This document shows positions 36,481 to 46,551 of a DNA stretch of 64,000 nt, one piece after another (within the stretch, counting starts at the first letter, position 1; the number at the start of each line of letters is the position of its first letter). The stretch comes from Oceanococcus sp. HetDA_MAG_MS8. GTDB taxonomy: Bacteria > Pseudomonadota > Gammaproteobacteria > Nevskiales > Oceanococcaceae. The notes under the pieces are model-generated. The model was given only the letters and a program-made list of their open reading frames with translations, did no database searches and had not been told where the DNA came from. A program made the translations under genes and the position numbers. The stretch lies in assembly GCA_019192445.1 (NCBI GenBank), contig JAHCMK010000001.1:496001-560000 (forward strand). Reading direction: 5' to 3'.

Positions 36481-36905
36481 TGCTTGATTCACAGTTAGAG
36501 CCAACTCAGGGCGTTCCGTACGCGCAGCTGCTAGGGATTGTCTATAACCGCCAGGAGGGCTGCTACTGCTTGCCCTTCAGGCCCGATTTAGTCGGCAATG
36601 CCAAGTTGCCGGCCCTGCATGGCGGAGTGGTTGCCGGCTTTGCCGAAACGGCGGCAGTACTCTGGCTTATGCGCAGTGAGTCGGTCCAGGGTGTGCCCAA
36701 GCCGGTCGATTTCTCCATTGATTATTTGCGTAGCGCTGGTGCGCAGCAGAGCTTTGCCCGGTGTGAGGTGCTAAAGCAAGGGCGACGCGTAGCGCAGGTG
36801 GTTGTACGGGTGTGGCAGCAAGACCCCAACGCGCTGGTAGCCGTGGCTCGAATGCACTGTTTGCTCCCTGCACCTGCGCAGTCTGCTGAAGGTGGCGCGA
36901 CTTAG
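36480..36905 (+). CDS. PaaI-type hotdog thioesterase, second of a pair
   Basis: A 141-residue hotdog protein with the canonical motif ALHGGVVAGFAETAAVLWL near residues 43-61 and VDFSIDYLRSA. Its ATG shares one base with the stop codon of the upstream paralogue (TGATG), so both are surely co-translated. Hotdog proteins act as dimers of dimers, and the tandem paralogues may form a heteromer with only this subunit carrying the full motif (inference). Substrate unknown. Confidence 0.8.
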   Translation: MLDSQLEPTQGVPYAQLLGIVYNRQEGCYCLPFRPDLVGNAKLPALHGGVVAGFAETAAVLWLMRSESVQGVPKPVDFSIDYLRSAGAQQSFARCEVLKQGRRVAQVVVRVWQQDPNALVAVARMHCLLPAPAQSAEGGAT

Positions 36906-36946
36906 CGCAGCTCACTAAAAGGGCATGGCCTTGCTTGGCGCCATCC

Positions 36947-37471
36947 TTAAATCCGAAGACCAAAGAGCCCCGCAATCAATGAGAGGGCCAGCAAATAGCC
37001 CAGAAAGCCCAGCATGACCACCACGATGGCGCGCGCTGTTGAGCTGAAGTCCAAAGCTTGGCGTACGGCAATAATCATGGACGCCAACATCCATACTTGG
37101 GCCACCAGCACGACCAAACCGCCGAGCAGGGGAATAACACCGAAGATGCGTAGTACCCCCGGCGCTTGGGCTAGGCCCATAGTGCGCAGCAATTGCCCCA
37201 TATCTACCTGAGTTTGGCTTTGGGCCAGTAATCGCCCTCCAACCAAGTAAATAATGGCCGCCCAGAGTAACCAACCCACCAGACTGCCAATCACCAAAGC
37301 GATGACACCCTGTAAGCCACCCAAACCGGCACCACCAATACCCGCGCAGACGGCGGCCAGAACCACAACCAACAAGGCCTGACCGGTTGCGGTGTCATCT
37401 TTCTCGATGTCTTCGAAGACCTCTGGGTCCAGCCTCATGGCCCGCTGCATTCGCTGGGTAAGCACGCTCAT
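36947..37471 (-). CDS. YIP1-family inner-membrane protein
   Basis: A 174-residue protein with a short cytoplasmic N-terminus (MSVLTQRMQRAMRLDPEVFE) and five predicted membrane helices. The pattern of helices and the DFSSTARAI segment before the last helix fit YIP1-domain proteins, whose bacterial role is unknown. GGGAGAG stands before the ATG at 37471. Convergent with the thioesterase pair; the sdaA end lies 77 bp upstream on the same strand, so it could be the last gene of that operon. Confidence 0.75.
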   Translation of the reverse strand: MSVLTQRMQRAMRLDPEVFEDIEKDDTATGQALLVVVLAAVCAGIGGAGLGGLQGVIALVIGSLVGWLLWAAIIYLVGGRLLAQSQTQVDMGQLLRTMGLAQAPGVLRIFGVIPLLGGLVVLVAQVWMLASMIIAVRQALDFSSTARAIVVVMLGFLGYLLALSLIAGLFGLRI

Positions 37472-37548
37472 CTCTCCCTCCGTACACAATCGTGTTGCGT
37501 AGCAGTGTGGCATATCGCCAGATCAATAAGCAGCCGCTTAGACTCCCT

Positions 37549-38982
37549 TCAGCACTCGGCAAGGCCTACCGGGATGTTCACCGCCAATCCCCCTTGGCTG
37601 GTTTCTTTGTACTTGATGCTCATGTCGTGGGCGGTTTGACTCATGGTGCGGATGACTTCATCCAGACTCACTCTGGCTTGAGCCGGGTCGCTAACCAAAG
37701 CGATCTGCGCTGCGTTGACCGCCTTCACGGCCCCCATGGTGTTGCGCTCTATACAGGGCACCTGCACCAAGCCGGCAACCGGGTCGCAGGTCATGCCTAG
37801 ATGATGTTCCATGGCTATTTCAGCCGCCATCAAGCATTGGTCCACACTGCCGCCTGATACTTCGGTGAGCGCTGCCGCCGCCATAGCGGAGCTCACCCCA
37901 ATTTCTGCTTGGCAACCTCCGAGTGCGGCGGAAATGGTGGCGCCCTTCTTAAAGTGGCTGCCAATTTCTCCGGCCACCAATAAAAAATCTTCAATGTGCT
38001 GTGGCGCCTGAGCATCGCTGTTGAAGCATAGGTGCCACATGAGTACTGCGGGGATCACGCCTGCAGCCCCATTGGTGGGGGCGGTCACGACGCGCCCTAG
38101 ACTGGCGTTCTCCTCATTCGTGGCTAGCGCAAAGGTTGAAATCCAACGCAGGGTCTGGGTGAAGCCAGGGGTGCTGGTTTGAATCGCCCGCAGCCATGCT
38201 TGGGCGCCCTCAAGCTGCGCATAGTCTTCACCCATCAAGCTCTGACAGATGCCAGCAGCCCGGCGACTGACCTTGAGACCACCGGGCAAGTGACCATTCC
38301 TATGGCAGCCGCGGTACATGGTCTCCAGCATGACCGCCCAAATATCGGCCAGGCCTTGCTTGACCTCTTCGGCGCTGCGCCAGGCGGCTTCATTGAGTCG
38401 CGTAAGTTGGCTGATGCTCAACCCTTGCTGCTGGCAATGACGACGCAGCTCAGCCGCCGATTGTGCTGGGTAGGGCAGGCGCACATGGGCCGAATCGGTC
38501 GTAGTCTCGCCCCGCATTAATACGAAGCCACCGCCCACGGAGAAATAGCTAGCTTGCACTTCGCCTTCGCCGACCTGTGCCCTAAAGCGAAGCCCGTTGG
38601 GATGCTCCGGCAGGCTTTGATCCTTATGAAAGCGAATATCCCGCCCCGGGTCGAAATTCAACTCAGCCCCATTGAGCTGCAAGGTCTTGCTTTGCTGCAG
38701 CTGTTGAATATCTGTGTGGATGCGATCCAGGGCGATAGTGACAGGGTCGTGGCCCATGAGGGCCAAACAGAGGGCGGTATCAGTATGGTGGCCTTTGCCC
38801 GTTAGGGCTAGTGAGCCGTAGAGGTCAATTTGCAGATGCGTAGGCTGTTGTTGACCAAGCTGTTCCTGCAGAAAGCGCTGGGCGGCTCGCCATGGCCCCA
38901 AAGTATGCGAACTGGAGGGGCCCACACCGATTTTGAGCATGTCAAAGACGCTGATCGCCTCCACCGACTGTGCTTCAGCCAC
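37549..38982 (-). CDS. sdaA: L-serine ammonia-lyase
   Basis: A 477-residue iron-sulfur L-serine dehydratase, converting serine to pyruvate and ammonia. Signatures are [24 protein letters not shown] (about 11-34), the alpha-chain motif NGAAGVIPA and the 4Fe-4S cysteines including [12 protein letters not shown]. Both alpha and beta parts are fused, as usual in proteobacteria. It follows kbl after 12 bp. Threonine broken by tdh-kbl yields glycine, which can enter serine and be removed by this enzyme, so the three act in one catabolic route. Confidence 0.95.
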   Translation of the reverse strand: MAEAQSVEAISVFDMLKIGVGPSSSHTLGPWRAAQRFLQEQLGQQQPTHLQIDLYGSLALTGKGHHTDTALCLALMGHDPVTIALDRIHTDIQQLQQSKTLQLNGAELNFDPGRDIRFHKDQSLPEHPNGLRFRAQVGEGEVQASYFSVGGGFVLMRGETTTDSAHVRLPYPAQSAAELRRHCQQQGLSISQLTRLNEAAWRSAEEVKQGLADIWAVMLETMYRGCHRNGHLPGGLKVSRRAAGICQSLMGEDYAQLEGAQAWLRAIQTSTPGFTQTLRWISTFALATNEENASLGRVVTAPTNGAAGVIPAVLMWHLCFNSDAQAPQHIEDFLLVAGEIGSHFKKGATISAALGGCQAEIGVSSAMAAAALTEVSGGSVDQCLMAAEIAMEHHLGMTCDPVAGLVQVPCIERNTMGAVKAVNAAQIALVSDPAQARVSLDEVIRTMSQTAHDMSIKYKETSQGGLAVNIPVGLAEC

Positions 38983-38994
38983 CTCCGATCACCC

Positions 38995-40179
38995 TTATTC
39001 GGCCAGGTGGCGGACGCGGCTGAAGGCATCAATCGCGAAATCGATATCCGCATGGCTGAGCGCGGCCGACATTTGCGTGCGAATGCGGGCCTGACCCTTT
39101 GGCACCACCGGGTAGGAGAAAGCAATCACGTACAGCCCCTCCTCGAGCAATGCTTCCGCCACACCTGCGGCCTTGGGCGCGTCAAAAAGCATGACCGGAA
39201 CAATGGGGTGGGTGCCCGGTTTGAGCACATAGCCCAGATCATCCATGCCCTCACGAAAGCGCTGCGTCAAATCGTGTAGATGGCTAATCAGGCGACCTTG
39301 GCGGACAAGCTCTAGAGCCTTGCGAGCGCCAGCAACGGCGACGGGGGCAACCGTGTTGGAGAACAGATAAGGACGCGAGCGTTGGCGGAGAAGAGCGACG
39401 ATATCTGCGGAAGCACAGGTGAAGCCGCCGCTGGCTCCGCCAAGCGCCTTGCCCAAGGTGCCGGTGAGAATATCGACCTCGCCCAGTACCTCGCAGTGCT
39501 CGGCACTACCGCGCCCCTGAGCACCCACAAACCCCGTTGCATGACTATCGTCCACATGAACCAGCGCGTCGTATTTTTTTGCCAAGCTGCAAATATCAGC
39601 CAGGGGGGCGATGGTGCCATCCATGGAAAACACGCCATCGGTGGTGATGAGCTTAAAGCGGGCGCCAGCAGCGGTTGCCTCTTGCAGCCGGGCTTCCAGC
39701 TCAGCCATATCGCAATTGGCGTAGCGGTAGCGCTGGGCTTTGCATAGCCGTACACCGTCGATAATGCTGGCATGGTTCAGCGCATCGGAGATGATGGCGT
39801 CATCCGGGCCCAGCAGAACCTCAAACAAGCCGCCATTGGCGTCAAAGCAGCTGGGGTACAGAATACAGTCGGGGTAGCCCGAAAACTCGGCCAATTCGGC
39901 TTCAAACTGAGTATGAAGTTCTTGAGTGCCGCAGATAAACCGCACGGAGGCCATGCCAAAGCCCCAGTCATCCAGGGCCTGGGCTGCCGCTTTGCGAACC
40001 TCAGGGTGCTGCGCCAAGCCTAGATAATTGTTGGCACATAGATTCAGCACTTTACGCCCAGGCTGAACTTCGACATAGCTGGCCTGAGGCCCTCGGATGC
40101 GGCGCTCGTTCTTATACAGACCAGAGTCGCGAATGTCTTGCAGCTGCGCAGCGATGTGCTCTGCGAATGCGGCGTTCAT
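38995..40179 (-). CDS. kbl: 2-amino-3-ketobutyrate CoA ligase (glycine C-acetyltransferase)
   Basis: A 394-residue alpha-oxoamine synthase using PLP. It splits 2-amino-3-ketobutyrate with CoA to glycine and acetyl-CoA. The opening [32 protein letters not shown]-like motif, [10 protein letters not shown] and the PLP lysine in [12 protein letters not shown] all match Kbl. The ATG at 40179 overlaps the tdh stop by 4 bases, the standard coupling with threonine dehydrogenase. A Met four residues upstream is not needed. Confidence 0.96.
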   Translation of the reverse strand: MNAAFAEHIAAQLQDIRDSGLYKNERRIRGPQASYVEVQPGRKVLNLCANNYLGLAQHPEVRKAAAQALDDWGFGMASVRFICGTQELHTQFEAELAEFSGYPDCILYPSCFDANGGLFEVLLGPDDAIISDALNHASIIDGVRLCKAQRYRYANCDMAELEARLQEATAAGARFKLITTDGVFSMDGTIAPLADICSLAKKYDALVHVDDSHATGFVGAQGRGSAEHCEVLGEVDILTGTLGKALGGASGGFTCASADIVALLRQRSRPYLFSNTVAPVAVAGARKALELVRQGRLISHLHDLTQRFREGMDDLGYVLKPGTHPIVPVMLFDAPKAAGVAEALLEEGLYVIAFSYPVVPKGQARIRTQMSAALSHADIDFAIDAFSRVRHLAE

Positions 40180-41207
40180 ACAGCCTCCCAATTGAGAATG
40201 ACTTTGCCTGCCTGTCCAGCACGCATGGCCTCAAAACCGGCCTGAAACTCGGTAAACGGGAGTCGGTGGGAAATAACCGGCGTAACGTCCAGCCCAGACT
40301 CCACCATCACACTCATTTTGTACCAAGTTTCGTACATCTCTCGGCCGTATATGCCTTTGAGCGTCAACATATTAAAGATCACGGTGTTCCAATCGATGGC
40401 GACATCATCACTGGGGATGCCCAGCATGGCCACCTTGCCGCCATGGCACATGCTGGCTAAGAGATCGCGAAAGGCTTGGGGGTTGCCGCTCATCTCCAGG
40501 CCCACATCAAAGCCCTCAGCCATGCCCAAATCTTGTTGTGCCTGGGCTATGGATTCGCTGCGAACATCAACCGTACGGTTGGCCCCCATCTGAGCTGCCA
40601 ATGCTAAGCGCTGCGGATTCACATCCGTGATGACGACATGGCGTGCACCGGCATGACGGCAAACGGCGGCGGCCATCAAGCCTATGGGCCCGGCGCCGGT
40701 AATCAACACATCTTCGCCCAGCAGATCGAAGCTCAGCGCCGTATGAACCGCATTCCCTAGCGGGTCGAACATAGCCGCCACATCCAAGTCGATGCCGGGA
40801 CGATGCTCCCAGACATTACTCATGGGCAAGGCCAGATACTCGGCAAATGCGCCAGGACGGTTGACCCCTACACCACTCGTCTTGGCGCAGAGGTGCCGTC
40901 GGCCAGCCATGCAGTTGCGGCACCGGCCACAGACCACATGGCCCTCTCCGGAGACTATTTGACCAGCCTCGAAATCGTTCACGTTACTGCCAACGGCCAC
41001 GATTTCGCCAACGAACTCATGGCCCACCACCATAGGCACCGGAATCGTTTGCTGCGCCCAGGCGTCCCAGTTGTAGATGTGCAGATCGGTCCCACAGATG
41101 GCCGTTTTTTTGACCCGAATCAGGACATCATTAATACCTATAGCTGGTTCGGGGACATCCTCCAGCCATAGCCCAGGCTCGGCCCGGGACTTTACAAGGG
41201 CTTTCAT
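40176..41207 (-). CDS. tdh: L-threonine 3-dehydrogenase
   Basis: A 343-residue zinc medium-chain dehydrogenase, oxidising threonine to 2-amino-3-ketobutyrate with NAD+. Motifs include [19 protein letters not shown] (33-51), [10 protein letters not shown], the structural-zinc cysteines [15 protein letters not shown], and [12 protein letters not shown] for NAD. It overlaps kbl downstream and the lytic transglycosylase upstream by 4 bases each. Confidence 0.96.
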   Translation of the reverse strand: MKALVKSRAEPGLWLEDVPEPAIGINDVLIRVKKTAICGTDLHIYNWDAWAQQTIPVPMVVGHEFVGEIVAVGSNVNDFEAGQIVSGEGHVVCGRCRNCMAGRRHLCAKTSGVGVNRPGAFAEYLALPMSNVWEHRPGIDLDVAAMFDPLGNAVHTALSFDLLGEDVLITGAGPIGLMAAAVCRHAGARHVVITDVNPQRLALAAQMGANRTVDVRSESIAQAQQDLGMAEGFDVGLEMSGNPQAFRDLLASMCHGGKVAMLGIPSDDVAIDWNTVIFNMLTLKGIYGREMYETWYKMSVMVESGLDVTPVISHRLPFTEFQAGFEAMRAGQAGKVILNWEAV

Positions 41208-42412
41208 GGTGTTGCTTCAAGCACTCCAAGTTGTTCTAGCAATGGCAGGTCTAAATGGCCGTCTGCGACCAGACCTTGTTGTTGTTGATAAGCGCGGATG
41301 GCAGCGCGTGTTCCAGAGCCGGCAATACCGTCCGCCGGACCGGCGTTGTAACCCAAGTCGTTAAGGCGCTGCTGGGCGCGTTGAATATCAGCCAAGGCCA
41401 TCCGTTCGCTAGGTATGGGGGCAGGTCGGTGCAATTCCGGGGCCCTAACCAAACGGTCGGCCAGATGGCCTACGGCGATCGCATAATAATCGGAATTATT
41501 CCAACGTTTAATCACGGAAAAATTGGGGTAAACCAAGAATGCAGGGCCATCGGCGCCAGCGGGCACCAACAAGCGTGCTTGCAGGTCTGCAGCAGGAAGT
41601 GCCGAGCCATCAATGCGGCGAACTCCCTTTTGCTGCCATTGGCCTAGGCTGCGCTGCGTTTTGCCATCGGCCAAGGCGTAGTCAAAACCAGTGGGCAGAA
41701 GCACCTCCCGTCCCCAGCGCTCACCGCGCTGCCAGCCGAGCTGAGACAGGAAATGAGCCGCGGAGGTGAGTGCATCGGCGGTGCTGCTGAATAGGTCAAC
41801 GCGCCCATCGGAATCCCCGTCGCGGCCGTAGCGCACATAGTTAGAGGGCATAAATTGCACCTGGCCTAAAGCGCCGGCCCATGAACCACGCAGCTCGGCG
41901 GGGTCTAGGCCATGCACATGCAAGACCTTCAGTGCATTCAGCAGTTCTTCGCGGAAAAAACCACTGCGCCGGGTGTCACAGGCCAATGTCGCTAGCGCAT
42001 CCAGGCTGGGTGTATTCCCCATGTAGCCACCGTAGTTGGTTTCCATCCCCCAAAAAGCCACCAAGTAACGGCCGGGAACCCCATACTCTCGCGTAAGTTC
42101 TTTTAACAGCGAGCGCTGCTCAGCCAGCTTCTCTTGACCCATGCGGACGCGTTCGGCACTGACCGCGCGATCGAAGTAGCGACCAAAACTTAAGCTGAAC
42201 TCGGGCTGACGGCGATCCAGCTCAATCACACGGCTTTGCCATTGCAGGGCGCCAATCAGGTTTTGCGCGCCAGGGGGTAGGCCTCGCTGCGCGGCCAGAT
42301 CTTGCAAGGACTCCAAACATTGCGGGTAATTGCTGGGCTGCTCGCTTGGAATGGGGTTCGCCCAAGCACTGAGGCTGATGCTCGCAACAACACAGGCGCA
42401 GAGTTTTTTCAC
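41204..42412 (-). CDS. MltB-type lytic murein transglycosylase with peptidoglycan-binding domain
   Basis: A 402-residue periplasmic enzyme with a signal peptide (cleavage near SLSAWA-NP). The catalytic Glu is in [13 protein letters not shown] at about residues 115-127, followed by [17 protein letters not shown] and [14 protein letters not shown], the MltB/SLT_2 hallmarks. A peptidoglycan-binding repeat ([20 protein letters not shown]) ends the protein. No lipobox, so soluble. It starts with GTG, overlapping the DAHP synthase stop by 4 bases, and in turn overlaps tdh. Confidence 0.9.
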   Translation of the reverse strand: MKKLCACVVASISLSAWANPIPSEQPSNYPQCLESLQDLAAQRGLPPGAQNLIGALQWQSRVIELDRRQPEFSLSFGRYFDRAVSAERVRMGQEKLAEQRSLLKELTREYGVPGRYLVAFWGMETNYGGYMGNTPSLDALATLACDTRRSGFFREELLNALKVLHVHGLDPAELRGSWAGALGQVQFMPSNYVRYGRDGDSDGRVDLFSSTADALTSAAHFLSQLGWQRGERWGREVLLPTGFDYALADGKTQRSLGQWQQKGVRRIDGSALPAADLQARLLVPAGADGPAFLVYPNFSVIKRWNNSDYYAIAVGHLADRLVRAPELHRPAPIPSERMALADIQRAQQRLNDLGYNAGPADGIAGSGTRAAIRAYQQQQGLVADGHLDLPLLEQLGVLEATP

Positions 42413-43719
42413 GGGGTTTTCACCATATTCAAAGCTAGTTCTAGGGCTTGCTCCGCATTCAACCTTGGGTCGACGCGCGATAAATAAGCCCTTTCTAAGT
42501 CGGCGCTTTGCAGATCACGGGCACCGCCAATGCATTCGGTCACATTATCGCCGGTGAGTTCCAGATGAACGCCACCCAAGTGGCTTTCGCAATCACTATG
42601 AATGGCAAAGCTGCTGCGTATTTCGGCCAAAATGTCGTCAAACGGCCGCGTTTTGTAGCCATTGTCGGTTGCGATGGTATTGCCGTGCATGGGGTCGCAG
42701 ACCCATAAGGCCTTGCACTTTGCCGCTTGTACTGCACGAACCAATGCTGGCAGCTTGGCGTCGACGTGATTCGCTCCGAAGCGGTGGATGAGGACGATCT
42801 TGCCGGCTTGGTTATCCGGGTTCAGGCGTCGACAGAGTTCCACCACCCATTCGGCATCCATCTGCGGCCCGACCTTGATGCCAATGGGGTTGGCAACCCC
42901 TTCAAAAAAGCGTACATGCGCGCCGTCTAGAGCCGCTGTGCGCACACCAATCCAGGGCAGGTGGGTGGACAGCAGGTAGGCGCGGCCATCCATGCTTTGA
43001 ACCTGGGCAGCCTCGTAGGGCAGTAACAAGGCTTCGTGAGAGGCATAAAAATCGATGCGCTCCAAATCACTGGAACGCTGGTGAGTCAGTCCCTCCATAA
43101 AGGCGATGGCATCCTGAACTTCACGCACACGCGCGCTGTAGGTCTGGGCCTGGGGGCTACCCTGCATCCAATCGAAACTCCAGGACTGGGGGTGGCGCAG
43201 GTCCGCAAAGCCGCCGTCGATAAGGCCGCGTAGATGATTCATGGTCATGCCAGCCAAAAAGTGGCCGCGTAACAAGCGCTGGGGATCCGGGCGTCGGGCA
43301 GAGGCTGTAAAGGCCGGTGCGTTGACGTTATCGCCACGGTAACTCGGGAGCGTAAGGCCATCCTTGGTTTCTGTGGGAGCGGACCGTGGCTTGGCGTATT
43401 GGCCTCCAATACGTGCGATGCGCAAAACGCCCTGACGGCGTCCATGGACCAATAACAGGCTCATCTGCAGCAAAATCTTGAGCTGGCTGGTGAGCCTTGC
43501 ACTGGTGCACTCGGCGAAAGATTCGGCACAGTCACCCCCCTGCAGCACGAAGAGCTCACCAGATTCCGCGCGCGCCAAGGCCTGGCTGAGCCGGTGAACC
43601 TCGGGGACGGTCACCAGGCTGGGCAGCTCGCGTATCAGCCCTAGCACCTGTTCCAGGGCATGGGGGTCTGGCCATTCAGGTTGCTGCGCGGCCGGGAGTT
43701 TCTCCCATGTGGTTTTCAT
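42409..43719 (-). CDS. Class II 3-deoxy-7-phosphoheptulonate (DAHP) synthase
   Basis: A 436-residue plant/actinobacterial-type DAHP synthase, the first step of the shikimate pathway. Typical motifs are LQGGDCAESF (about 59-68), RIGGQYAKPRS, FLAGMTMNHLRG, DLERIDFYASHEALLLPYE and the CDPMHGNT metal region; LGGVHLELTGDNVTEC follows. Slightly shorter than plant enzymes. Such enzymes are found both in primary metabolism and in phenazine clusters (PhzC); no phenazine genes are here. Part of the overlapping operon between GST and transglycosylase genes. Confidence 0.93.
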   Translation of the reverse strand: MKTTWEKLPAAQQPEWPDPHALEQVLGLIRELPSLVTVPEVHRLSQALARAESGELFVLQGGDCAESFAECTSARLTSQLKILLQMSLLLVHGRRQGVLRIARIGGQYAKPRSAPTETKDGLTLPSYRGDNVNAPAFTASARRPDPQRLLRGHFLAGMTMNHLRGLIDGGFADLRHPQSWSFDWMQGSPQAQTYSARVREVQDAIAFMEGLTHQRSSDLERIDFYASHEALLLPYEAAQVQSMDGRAYLLSTHLPWIGVRTAALDGAHVRFFEGVANPIGIKVGPQMDAEWVVELCRRLNPDNQAGKIVLIHRFGANHVDAKLPALVRAVQAAKCKALWVCDPMHGNTIATDNGYKTRPFDDILAEIRSSFAIHSDCESHLGGVHLELTGDNVTECIGGARDLQSADLERAYLSRVDPRLNAEQALELALNMVKTP

Positions 43720-44825
43720 CTCACCCCCGGCAGTATGCGATTGCTAATGCGTTGCAGCCGCGGCCAGTCCGCGTCGCGCAATGCGGCCAAGCCACCTGTT
43801 CGTTGCAGCCAAGCAGATTGATCTAACGCACCTGATTGCTGCATGACCTGGGCTTGGTTCAAGCTACGCTGCGCCATCCAGACGCTGTAGGGCGTGACGG
43901 CTCTTTGGCTTTGGATCGGGCCAAGTTCAAAGGCAATGTTGCCAACCCCACGCGGCAAGACACGCCCCGGATGTTCCTTGATCCACTCCTGGACTCGCGT
44001 TGCGCTGTTTTGCAAGAAAGGCCAGAAGTCCTCGAAGAGCTGCTTGAACACAGCATCCAGACTGGAGGGTACAGCCTCTAACCAATCTCCCCCTGGGGAG
44101 ACCGCAGCTCCCTCATGGACGCGTTGCACCCAGTCGAACACGGCTGGGCTGCGTTCCTGCATCAGCCTGCGCGGCACCAAATCGCGCCCAAGATGAGCAT
44201 GTAAAGGGCCCATCATGGCGACATCAGCCAAACTCGGACGGCTACCAAGCAAGTAGGGGTATTGGCGCAAGTGGGCCTGCAAGGTGTCGAGCAGGTTGCC
44301 GTAGCGCTGCTGAATCACCGGCCGCGTACGCTCGTTAATACCCAGTCCTGGCAGGAACTGATGAAATGTCTTGCCCAGCATGGACCCCACCTGACGTCTG
44401 AGCCATTGCGGCGCTTGCGCAGACAACAGCAAACCAAAATGTGCCTCTATGTCGGCACGATGCTCCGGGTCGGCAAGATAGTCCCAGCGATAGTGCATGG
44501 CGGGCAACAATAGCCATTCATCGGCAAACAACTCTAATAAGTAAGCCGCCAAGCGCATTTCGGGGTGACTGGGTAACAACGCGGGCTCTGGGTACAAGCC
44601 TTCCAGAGCGTCAAAGATCACGCTGGTGTCTTGGATGAGAACACCATTGCCCAATTCCAACACCGGAATCATCGCCAGGCCCGTACGGGGCTGGAGCACG
44701 CGCTTAATGCGCAGCAAAGTGGCAGGGGTTTCGGCAAAGGCTAGGCCTTTGCAACGCAAATTCGCCCGTGTTTTGGCGCTGTAGAGCGAGTGGGGTAGGG
44801 CATAAAGCCTAAGGTCTGCGCTCAT
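43716..44825 (-). CDS. Glutathione S-transferase family protein, long form
   Basis: A 369-residue protein. The thioredoxin-like N-terminal domain has LYALPHSLYSAKTRANLR (6-23) with Ser in the position of the active residue, and VPVLE-like MIPVLELGNGVLIQDTSVIFD. The alpha-helical domain follows to about residue 240 with SRPSLADVAMMGPL. The last 120 residues are unusual for GST and of unknown fold. Function in detoxification is inferred only. Overlaps neighbours by 4 bases on both sides. Confidence 0.82.
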   Translation of the reverse strand: MSADLRLYALPHSLYSAKTRANLRCKGLAFAETPATLLRIKRVLQPRTGLAMIPVLELGNGVLIQDTSVIFDALEGLYPEPALLPSHPEMRLAAYLLELFADEWLLLPAMHYRWDYLADPEHRADIEAHFGLLLSAQAPQWLRRQVGSMLGKTFHQFLPGLGINERTRPVIQQRYGNLLDTLQAHLRQYPYLLGSRPSLADVAMMGPLHAHLGRDLVPRRLMQERSPAVFDWVQRVHEGAAVSPGGDWLEAVPSSLDAVFKQLFEDFWPFLQNSATRVQEWIKEHPGRVLPRGVGNIAFELGPIQSQRAVTPYSVWMAQRSLNQAQVMQQSGALDQSAWLQRTGGLAALRDADWPRLQRISNRILPGVR

Positions 44826-45607
44826 GAAGTCTCCGGTGGAATTGTCAGGAGGAGGTCGCGGGTGCGCACATAGTCGCGCCAGGGGAGCAAATGGCCGCTG
44901 TGGTCCCAGACGAGGTGCTCGCGTGGCAATGTTGTTGGCAAGTGGTCGAGCAGAACGGCTGGACTTGCCGGGTTGACCAAGCGGTCTTGAGCCCCCTGTA
45001 CGATGGTCAAATGGGCATGTAGCTGCGGAGTATGCTGCAAGAGTGCCTGCAATTGGGTGCTCAAAGCCATGACTTCGCGGTTACTTCGCCGCCAACTCCG
45101 TGGCAAAACCCAACGAATTGGGGCGCTAGCCGCCATATGGTTAAACCAGCGTGGGTGCTCGTATTCGGGCGCTAGTGATGCAGCAAGCAGCACAACGCGG
45201 CGCACCTGTTTCGGAGCCAATATTGCCATCCATAGGGCTACGGGCCCGCCCAAAGAGTGGCCGGCCAGCGTCAATGGCTGGGAGGTTGGCAATTGCTTCA
45301 GCAGCTGTTGTGCCTGTACGCGAAGATCTGGTGTGAATGGCACTGGGCTGCGCCCAAAACCTGGGCGGTCCAGGGCGAATACATCCCAACGGTCGGCTAG
45401 GGCAGAATCTTCGAGATAACGCGCAAAGTGCCCAGCGCGGCCTGGGCTGCCGTGAATGAATACCAAGGCCGGGCGCTGGCCCTGATTGGCAGGGTGTTCG
45501 AGGCAGCCCTGCTCAGGATGACATTCGAGGCCCAGTACCGGGCTACTCAACCCAGCCAGTAGGCAGAAGATGACCTGGCGCAGAATGGTCCTGACGAAAG
45601 CATTCAC
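44822..45607 (-). CDS. Alpha/beta hydrolase, secreted
   Basis: A 261-residue alpha/beta hydrolase with a signal sequence (MNAFVRTILRQVIFCLLAGL; probable cleavage near VLG-LE). HGSPG is the oxyanion loop near residue 52, LDRPGFGRSP follows, and the nucleophile elbow is AGHSLGGPVALW, Ser near residue 117. The catalytic His is in DHSGHLLPW. Substrate unknown. It overlaps both neighbours by 4 bases. Confidence 0.85.
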   Translation of the reverse strand: MNAFVRTILRQVIFCLLAGLSSPVLGLECHPEQGCLEHPANQGQRPALVFIHGSPGRAGHFARYLEDSALADRWDVFALDRPGFGRSPVPFTPDLRVQAQQLLKQLPTSQPLTLAGHSLGGPVALWMAILAPKQVRRVVLLAASLAPEYEHPRWFNHMAASAPIRWVLPRSWRRSNREVMALSTQLQALLQHTPQLHAHLTIVQGAQDRLVNPASPAVLLDHLPTTLPREHLVWDHSGHLLPWRDYVRTRDLLLTIPPETS

Positions 45608-46440
45608 GTCCCTGGGTCAGGCTCCAGGTAAGGGCGCAAGAAAGTGGCAATATCGTCCCAGTCATCCTTGCCTAGCAGGAAATTACTCAAGTGCCCACGT
45701 GCGGTTCGCTCGCGCAGGACCACGGGGACGTTATAAGCCTTCAAGGCCAAGGCCATCCGCTCGGACTGACCTTGGTCGACAAGTAAGTCCCAGTTCCCGT
45801 GCCACAAGTAGGCCGGTGGTGCCAAGCTATGGACCTTGAGTAAGGGGGAGGCATCTCTATAAATAGAGCTGCCCACAGCGGCGGGCACGCCGCCCAAAAA
45901 GGCGTTGACGAGTTTGGATTGCGGGTACTGCGTGAGATCATAAGGTCCGGCTCCGCCCACCCACGCCACAGGAGGCAACAAGCGCGGAGGCGAGTCCAAG
46001 GCCGCAACAGCTGCTAAATGGGCACCCGCCGAATAACCTAAGATGGCGATACGGCTGGGGTCTAGACCATATTCCTGGGCGTTGGCGTGGATACTGCTGA
46101 GAGCCGCATACAGATCTTGTTTTTGGGCCGGCCAAGTGTGTTTAGGTGCCAGTCTGTAGGCCATATTGATGGCGACCCAGCCTTCGGCGACCACGCGATC
46201 GACATAGGTTTGCATGTCGCTTGGCTCACCGCGCTGCCAGCCACCGCCGTGAATAATGACCACAGCAGGCCTGACTTTGGCATCTTGTGGGCGGTGTACA
46301 GTGTAGTAAGTGCGGGACGAGTTACCATCCGGTCGATAGTTAAACGTTCCTAAAGACTGTGCGGCGGGCAAATCTGGGGCTGAGGCGCAAGATGCAATCA
46401 ATGCGCAAAGCAGCGCGGCTGGTAGGGCAATCAGTCGCAT
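45604..46440 (-). CDS. Alpha/beta hydrolase lipoprotein, carboxylesterase/kynurenine-formamidase type
   Basis: A 278-residue protein; lipobox IASC near residues 15-18. The oxyanion motif VVIIHGGGWQRGEP, AINMAYRLAP and nucleophile elbow ILGYSAGAHLAA identify an HSL/BD-FAE-like esterase. The catalytic His is in RGHLSNFL. GGAG lies before the ATG at 46440. It is the first gene of the eight-gene operon running down to sdaA, with 111 bp of divergent promoter region against rmuC. Confidence 0.85.
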   Translation of the reverse strand: MRLIALPAALLCALIASCASAPDLPAAQSLGTFNYRPDGNSSRTYYTVHRPQDAKVRPAVVIIHGGGWQRGEPSDMQTYVDRVVAEGWVAINMAYRLAPKHTWPAQKQDLYAALSSIHANAQEYGLDPSRIAILGYSAGAHLAAVAALDSPPRLLPPVAWVGGAGPYDLTQYPQSKLVNAFLGGVPAAVGSSIYRDASPLLKVHSLAPPAYLWHGNWDLLVDQGQSERMALALKAYNVPVVLRERTARGHLSNFLLGKDDWDDIATFLRPYLEPDPGT

Positions 46441-46551
46441 AACATTCTCCGATGCGGGGGCAATATGGCGCATCCCATCGCCATTGCAGGCTCAGCGTTT
46501 GAGCCAGTGATATTAGAAGATGGATGTATTTTAACGAGAGGACCAAAAAGG

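Noticed and set aside
42409-43719. Class II DAHP synthase as a sign of a phenazine cluster
   Set aside because: No phz genes are present; neighbours are GST, a transglycosylase and threonine catabolism.
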